A stretch of 46,927 nucleotides of DNA from Lachnospiraceae bacterium (GTDB lineage Bacteria > Bacillota > Clostridia > Lachnospirales > Lachnospiraceae). The translations under genes and the position numbers were made by a program. The DNA lies in contig JAAWOU010000022.1 in NCBI GenBank assembly GCA_022799755.1, positions 1-46,927 of the forward strand. The letters run 5' to 3'. Of this stretch, positions 42,575 to 46,927 are shown piece by piece. Position 1 is the stretch's first letter, and each line of letters begins with the position of its first letter. The notes under the pieces were generated by a model. It was not told the origin of the DNA, made no database searches, and was given only the letters and a program-made list of their open reading frames with translations.

Positions 42575-44172
42575 CCAGAAAGCGTTTTATCGCTTTGGCA
42601 GTCCTCATAGGCATCATACATGTAGGACTGATCTTGTTTTTCGGCATGAAGAAAGAGGGCTTCCACGAGGATGAATACTATTCGTACTGGTCTGTATCCG
42701 TTCCGGCGGGAGAGATGAAGCCCGTGAACTTTTCATGGAACAGCGGGTATGGACTGCAAAGCCGTTTCCTGATAAAGGAAAATCACAGGTTTGATTATGG
42801 AATGGTAGTGCAAAATCAGGCCGAGGATGTCCATCCGCCTCTCTACTATATGGCGCTGCACACGGTGATGTCCCTCTTTCCCAACAGCTTCTATAAGTGG
42901 TTTGGCATTGTGCTGAATTTGCTGTTCTCACTGGTCAGTTACGGCTGCGTGGTGGCTTTATTCTATTTCATGAGTGAAAACGTCATCCGGAGTCGGGAGA
43001 CCGGCGCTCTGCTGGCCGGATTTATATACGCGGTGGCGCCCTCTACAGTCAGCAACCTCATGCTGACCAGAATGTATACCATGTCATCCATGTGGAGCAT
43101 TGTGTATGCCCTGATTTTTGTCTTACTTATGAAAGACAGGCAAATGTCCAGACTGCGGTTCGGGCTTTTGCTTGGGGCCGGAGCGGTGACATGTTACTGT
43201 TCCTTTTTGACCCACTATTTTTCACTGCTGATCCCTTTCTTCTTGACAGCGGCCTATTGTATTTATACGGTTTTCTGCCGAAGAGGGATTGTGCGCATGC
43301 TGATCTGGGGAGGGGCATGTACGGTATCGATAGGATTGGGAGTGCTTTCCTATCCGGCCTCCCTGCAGCACATCTTCGGCGGTTACCGGGGACAGGGGGC
43401 AATGCAGGGACTGCTTGGCGGTGGTTTGCCCGAACGGCTTTCCATCTTTACCGGTTATATGCAGTCGTGGATTTTTTCAGGAACCTTATATCCCGTTCTG
43501 CTTGTTTTTGGCGTGTCGTTTGCGGGATTGCTGGCGCTGGTGATCCGGAGGAACGGGTGGAAAAATGTCCATAATTTTGTGTGCCGGATGGCGGCGGTGC
43601 TGTTTGCTCTGGCGATGTCCTACATTGCGCTGTGCGGGACTTCCCTGATCGTGGGCTCCGCGGCATGCAGGTATTTTTATCCGGTGGTATCATTGGCGTT
43701 ACCTTTCATGGCATATGTGGTCTGGGCTTTGGGGATTGAGGCCTTTTGGGAAAATCGTTCCAAGGGAGTCAGAGGGGGAATCACAGTCTGTGCGGCGGTA
43801 TTGGCGCTGGTTCCGCCAGTGTTTGGATATTGGAAAGGGAATGTGCTGTTTCTCTATGAGGAGGACGCGGAGAAAGTGGCTTTTTCACAGGAGTACAGTC
43901 AGTATCCGGCGGTTATGGTATACGGGGCCGGGGACCCGTACCGCAGCTGGTATGTGGACAACCAGCTTTGGCCCTTTGAACAGGTATTTTATCTGTTCTA
44001 TGACCAAAGGGACGCTCTGGAGGACGAAAGGCTGCGGGAAGCGGAAAAGATAGTGGTGTTTATGGATGCCCCGGAGGAAATGCTGGAGCCGTTGATAGAG
44101 GACAATCCGAATCTGTCCGCCTATACCCTTGTGCGGCATGACCAGTTTTACTATGTGTATTTGCTGGAGTAG
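42571..44172 (+). CDS. Glycosyltransferase family 39 (PMT-type) membrane protein
   Basis: 533 residues with about 11 transmembrane helices. GFHEDEYYSYWS (about residues 29-40) in the first outer loop carries the acidic pair (E-D-E) that marks GT-C/PMT-type enzymes, which use lipid-linked sugars as donors. VHPPLYYMALH (about 89-99) is the next conserved piece (D/H-PPLYY). The C-terminal 110 residues form an extracytoplasmic domain. The start codon overlaps the previous stop by ATGA with GAGAGGAGG before it. With its neighbour it probably glycosylates a wall polymer or surface protein. Neither acceptor nor sugar is known. Confidence 0.85.
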   Translation: MTRKRFIALAVLIGIIHVGLILFFGMKKEGFHEDEYYSYWSVSVPAGEMKPVNFSWNSGYGLQSRFLIKENHRFDYGMVVQNQAEDVHPPLYYMALHTVMSLFPNSFYKWFGIVLNLLFSLVSYGCVVALFYFMSENVIRSRETGALLAGFIYAVAPSTVSNLMLTRMYTMSSMWSIVYALIFVLLMKDRQMSRLRFGLLLGAGAVTCYCSFLTHYFSLLIPFFLTAAYCIYTVFCRRGIVRMLIWGGACTVSIGLGVLSYPASLQHIFGGYRGQGAMQGLLGGGLPERLSIFTGYMQSWIFSGTLYPVLLVFGVSFAGLLALVIRRNGWKNVHNFVCRMAAVLFALAMSYIALCGTSLIVGSAACRYFYPVVSLALPFMAYVVWALGIEAFWENRSKGVRGGITVCAAVLALVPPVFGYWKGNVLFLYEEDAEKVAFSQEYSQYPAVMVYGAGDPYRSWYVDNQLWPFEQVFYLFYDQRDALEDERLREAEKIVVFMDAPEEMLEPLIEDNPNLSAYTLVRHDQFYYVYLLE

Positions 44173-44340
44173 CGCAAAACGCGATATCCTGTTTCCATGA
44201 GGAAAACTGCATAAAACCGGAGAATGAACTTAAGAAGCTCTCGGCTGAAACCGATATATAATTAAATACGGATCATATGCGGTATGGAACGGGGAATACA
44301 GTTACAGAGAAAACCAAAAGGATGTTGAGAGGGGGCTGCC

Positions 44341-45303
44341 ATGAGACTACAGAACAATATAAATGTCTTCGCAGGAGATACGCGGAATCAGACACAGCAG
44401 GTGGAGGAGAACAGGCAGGCGCAGAAAGCGCAGGATAACGGGAAGAATAAGACCTTTTATGCCGGGAACTTTCTCTCGGAATTTCCTCTGAAAGACAAGA
44501 TAGCCCAGAGAAAGGCCCAGGCCCAGGAGCGCGCTCTGAAGATCGTAGGAGATGCATGGGGCACGGACCAGGTGCTGGACGACGAAATTGCACAGCGTCA
44601 GGATCGCATCCAGGAGCTGCGGGTAGACAACGCGGATGCCCTGGAGAGCCTGAAAGAGTTCCGCCAGATGGAGGAAGACCTCCGGAAAGGATACGGTGTG
44701 GCTGAGGACAGTGAAGAACAGATGGATCTGGAGCTCCTCAAGCGCAATAAGGCGGGATATAAGCCCACTGAGGAGGAGAAAGAGCGCCTGGACATGATTG
44801 GGAAGAACGGATTGACTCCGTATCAGGAGCGCGCGCTGGAAATCGATAAGGTGGCTTCTTACTATCGGGAGCTCATTGAAAACAATAACGAATCGGTATA
44901 TATAGAGTCAAAGGTTATTGCGGGAATCCGTGCGGAGCGGGTCAAGTACCACGGCATGGTGGAGGCCCAGGACCAGGCTGAGGATGTGCTGGAGGCATCC
45001 AGGAATGAAGTCATCGGCATGGTGACGGAGGAGGCTAAGGATCACCTGGACGAAGAGCAGGAGAATCGGGAGGAGCAGGCCGAAGCCATTGAGGAGAAGC
45101 GAGAAGAGCAGGAGGAAATCCTTAAGGAGCGGGAAGAGCGCCAGGAGGAATTGGAAGAGCTGATTGAGAATATGCCTGTGAAAGAGATGGTTGACGTAAA
45201 CCAAACCCTGGAGGAAGTCAAGCAGCAGGTTCAGAAAGTGCTCAATGAGGTGAATCTGTTGGAGGAGGATATCAAGGGCGCCAAGGTGGACACCAGTCTG
45301 TAG
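44341..45303 (+). CDS. Long coiled-coil cytoplasmic protein of unknown function
   Basis: 320 residues, almost entirely alpha-helical and highly charged. A short N-terminal stretch (NINVFAGDTRNQ, GKNKTFYAGNFL) is followed by heptad-rich regions; residues about 230-285 are an uninterrupted E/R/Q coiled coil (EEQENREEQAEAIEEKREEQ). There is no signal peptide or membrane helix. Such proteins occur in several Lachnospiraceae, but I know no function. It has a GAGAGGGGG ribosome binding site, its own upstream region of about 170 bases with a TATAAT box (44258-44263), and a terminator after it, so it is monocistronic. Confidence 0.85.
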   Translation: MRLQNNINVFAGDTRNQTQQVEENRQAQKAQDNGKNKTFYAGNFLSEFPLKDKIAQRKAQAQERALKIVGDAWGTDQVLDDEIAQRQDRIQELRVDNADALESLKEFRQMEEDLRKGYGVAEDSEEQMDLELLKRNKAGYKPTEEEKERLDMIGKNGLTPYQERALEIDKVASYYRELIENNNESVYIESKVIAGIRAERVKYHGMVEAQDQAEDVLEASRNEVIGMVTEEAKDHLDEEQENREEQAEAIEEKREEQEEILKEREERQEELEELIENMPVKEMVDVNQTLEEVKQQVQKVLNEVNLLEEDIKGAKVDTSL

Positions 45304-45315
45304 AGAGCAAAGGGG

Positions 45316-45353
45316 AAATGCCATGGGAAGAGTGCTTTTCATGGCATTTTATT
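45316..45353 (+). terminator. Rho-independent terminator of the coiled-coil gene
   Basis: AAATGCCATG (45316-45325) pairs perfectly with CATGGCATTT (45340-45349), 14-base loop, T-rich tail. Confidence 0.85.
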
Positions 45354-45422
45354 TGTCACTGGCCAAAGTTTCCTTTCGTTTTCCTCCGGGAAACGAAAGC
45401 GGGAAGAGAAGAGGAGAACGCG

Positions 45423-45929
45423 ATGAATACAATCGAGGCAATTAAATCCCGCCGAAGTATACGGCGGTACAAAATGGACGTGAGGGTTCCAAGGGAACAT
45501 ATCAGGCAGCTGTTGGAGGCGGCCATGATGGCTCCCAGCGCCTGCAATACCCGTCCATGGGAATTTGTGGTGGTGGAGAGCCGTAAGGTGCTGGACCGGA
45601 TCATGAAAGCAATGCCTTATGCCCAGATGCTTGGGACTGCGCCGGCGGCAATCGTCGTCTGCGGCAAGCCTAAGGTGCAGGAGATGGTGTGCCCGGGATT
45701 CTGGCCCCAGGACTGCGGGGCAGCTGTGGAGAACATGCTGCTGGCGGCAAAGGAGCTTGGCTACGGCACTTGCTGGTGCGGCTGCTATCCCCTGGAAAAG
45801 AGGGTGGAGGACATGAGAGAGATCCTGGATGTCACCAGTATTCCGCTGGCGGTAGTGGCCATAGGAGCGGCGGATGAGGCGCCGGAGGCCAGGGGATTTT
45901 TTGACGAGACCAAAGTAAAGTATTTATAG
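45423..45929 (+). CDS. Nitroreductase-family FMN oxidoreductase
   Basis: 168 residues, the normal size. The family reduces nitro compounds, quinones or flavins using FMN and NAD(P)H as a homodimer. The N-terminal KSRRSIRRYK carries the FMN-phosphate-binding arginines, PSACNTRPWEFVVV (about 37-50) is the P-S-x-N--PW loop, and ENMLLAAKELGYGTCW with GCYP near the C-terminus is typical. The ATG at 45423 has AGAGGAGAA in front. The TatD gene starts ten bases after the stop, so the two are probably one operon. The physiological substrate is not visible. Confidence 0.92.
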   Translation: MNTIEAIKSRRSIRRYKMDVRVPREHIRQLLEAAMMAPSACNTRPWEFVVVESRKVLDRIMKAMPYAQMLGTAPAAIVVCGKPKVQEMVCPGFWPQDCGAAVENMLLAAKELGYGTCWCGCYPLEKRVEDMREILDVTSIPLAVVAIGAADEAPEARGFFDETKVKYL

Positions 45930-45938
45930 GGAGACGCT

Positions 45939-46739
45939 ATGGACATAAAGTATTATGATATCGGACTGAATCTCTTCTGCAGACAATTTTCGGATCCGGA
46001 AAAGGTAGTAGAGCAGGCGGCGGAGAACAGGGTGTGCTGTATCCTCACCGGAACGGATACGAAAGAGAACAAAAAAATAAGCGATTTTGTAAAAATACAT
46101 GAAAGCTACGGCACGGCGGGAATACATCCCCACAATGCAGACCGTGCAGGAGTGGAGGACTTTCAGCTCATTGAGCGCATTTTGACCGGAAATGACAGAG
46201 TGGTTGCCGTGGGAGAGTGCGGCCTGGACTATGACAGGATGTTTTCCACAAAAGAGAACCAGATCAGATGCCTGGAAAAACATATCGTTCTGGCGGAGAA
46301 GCTGGACCGGCCGCTCTTTCTCCATGAGCGCAGCGCGGCCGGTGACTTTATAAAAAGGTTCAAAAAGCATCCGGATATCTGTAAGAGATCCGTGGTCCAT
46401 TGCTTTACAGGCGACAGGAACACCCTGGAGCAGTACCTTTCCATGGGATTTTCCATCGGCATAACGGGCTGGATCTGTGACGACAGACGGGGAAAGGAAC
46501 TGCGGGAGGCAGTTCATCTGATTCCGATGGACAGGATACTGGTGGAGACGGATGCGCCCTATCTGACGCCCCGGAACGTACCCGGACTGGACAGGACAAA
46601 CGTGCCCTGGAATATCAAATATGTCGTCAAGGAGCTGGCGAAATACATGAAAGTGCCCGAGGATAAGCTTGCAGAGAGTGCCAGGAAGAATACCGAGAGG
46701 ATTTTCGGTATATCCGATCCGCATCAAGGTCAAGGATGA
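45939..46739 (+). CDS. tatD: TatD-family metal-dependent hydrolase / DNase
   Basis: 266 residues. TatD enzymes are TIM-barrel metal hydrolases with 3'-5' exonuclease activity in DNA repair. As in E. coli TatD, the first metal motif HxH is replaced (YDIGLNL at the N-terminus instead of DTHCHL). The other ligands are seen: GIHPHNAD (about 60-67), the bridging glutamate in GECGLDYD (about 91-98), FLHERSA (about 127), VHCFTGD (about 152) and the aspartate in VETDAPYLTPRN (about 204). AGGGAGA precedes the ATG. It follows the nitroreductase gene by ten bases. Its stop lies in the region of a convergent, truncated gene. Confidence 0.93.
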   Translation: MDIKYYDIGLNLFCRQFSDPEKVVEQAAENRVCCILTGTDTKENKKISDFVKIHESYGTAGIHPHNADRAGVEDFQLIERILTGNDRVVAVGECGLDYDRMFSTKENQIRCLEKHIVLAEKLDRPLFLHERSAAGDFIKRFKKHPDICKRSVVHCFTGDRNTLEQYLSMGFSIGITGWICDDRRGKELREAVHLIPMDRILVETDAPYLTPRNVPGLDRTNVPWNIKYVVKELAKYMKVPEDKLAESARKNTERIFGISDPHQGQG

Positions 46740-46890
46740 AAGGAGGGCGGAACTGTCTACAGGATTTTAGACACACAAAAACAGCGCAACCCCATCTAAA
46801 AACAATACCATTAGGCGCACAATCGCTCAACAGAGTCGCCACGGCAAGCATCATCGCAAAAACTTGTTTTCCTTTTCTTTTCCATTTCAT
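46627..46890 (-). pseudogene. 5' stub of a secreted-protein gene
   Basis: 87 codons on the minus strand. The start is convincing: AAAGGGAGAG nine bases before the ATG and a signal peptide (MKWKRKGKQVFAMMLAVATL) typical of Lachnospiraceae surface proteins. After about 30 residues the frame loses any plausible sequence, runs into the 3' end of the convergent TatD gene and stops. So only the signal sequence survives, and the body of the gene seems deleted. A chance match of a signal-like stretch cannot be excluded. Confidence 0.5.
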
Positions 46891-46927
46891 ACGATTTACT
46901 CTCCCTTTCTAAAGTATATACATATAG

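Overview
The window looks like a chromosomal segment of a Gram-positive, low-to-mid GC gut anaerobe of the class Clostridia, most likely Lachnospiraceae. The reasons are strong AGGAG-type ribosome binding sites almost everywhere, sigma-A promoters with TTGACA/TATAAT-like boxes, HisRS and AspRS of the Firmicutes type encoded side by side, a LytS-type histidine kinase remnant, and many stand-alone ABC exporters. No rRNA, tRNA, CRISPR array or complete insertion sequence was found. Family assignments come from recognised motifs and remembered family features, not from a database search.

Layout. (1) 1-4.25 kb: end of an exported-protein operon, an Xre regulator, a sigma factor with a very long C-terminal extension, and two eroded gene remnants (the end of a sodium:alanine symporter and an ABC ATPase). 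(2) 4.4-11.9 kb: housekeeping-like genes on the plus strand: an M28 aminopeptidase, a membrane-anchored protein, a D-Ala-D-Ala carboxypeptidase, and a SNF2 helicase with a SWIM zinc-finger partner, then a stub of an alpha-L-rhamnosidase. (3) 11.9-14.3 kb, minus strand: a two-gene HTH plus HipA-like kinase module with a near-consensus promoter, next to a compound pseudogene (histidine kinase plus AAA-ATPase-like). (4) 14.5-24 kb: HelD RNA polymerase recycling ATPase, SPL-type radical SAM protein, serine recombinase with a structured leader, UDP-glucose dehydrogenase, hisS, aspS and an Sfp-type phosphopantetheinyl transferase. (5) 24-36.2 kb is the accessory part: a DUF4143 ATPase, half of a DUF234 ATPase joined to a duplicated piece of an ABC gene, a small secreted peptide beside a large double-HTH regulator, a run of ABC exporter and FtsX genes in several states of decay, and a type III toxin-antitoxin locus. 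(6) 36.3-46.9 kb: phosphatidyltransferase, a heterodimeric ABC exporter, two polytopic membrane proteins of glycosyltransferase type, a coiled-coil protein, a nitroreductase, TatD, and a truncated secreted-protein gene at the right edge.

The clearest special system is the type III toxin-antitoxin locus at about 35.44-36.24 kb. It has a consensus promoter, three tandem 38-bp repeats each able to fold into an H-type pseudoknot, a leaky terminator hairpin and then a ToxN/AbiQ-family endoribonuclease gene. Other items worth attention are the HTH/HipA-like kinase pair, the possible peptide-signalling locus (secreted peptide, double-HTH regulator, ABC exporter), a hairpin lying exactly between the Shine-Dalgarno and the start codon of hisS, and an unusually high number of gene remnants, which marks several sites as recombination or decay hot spots.
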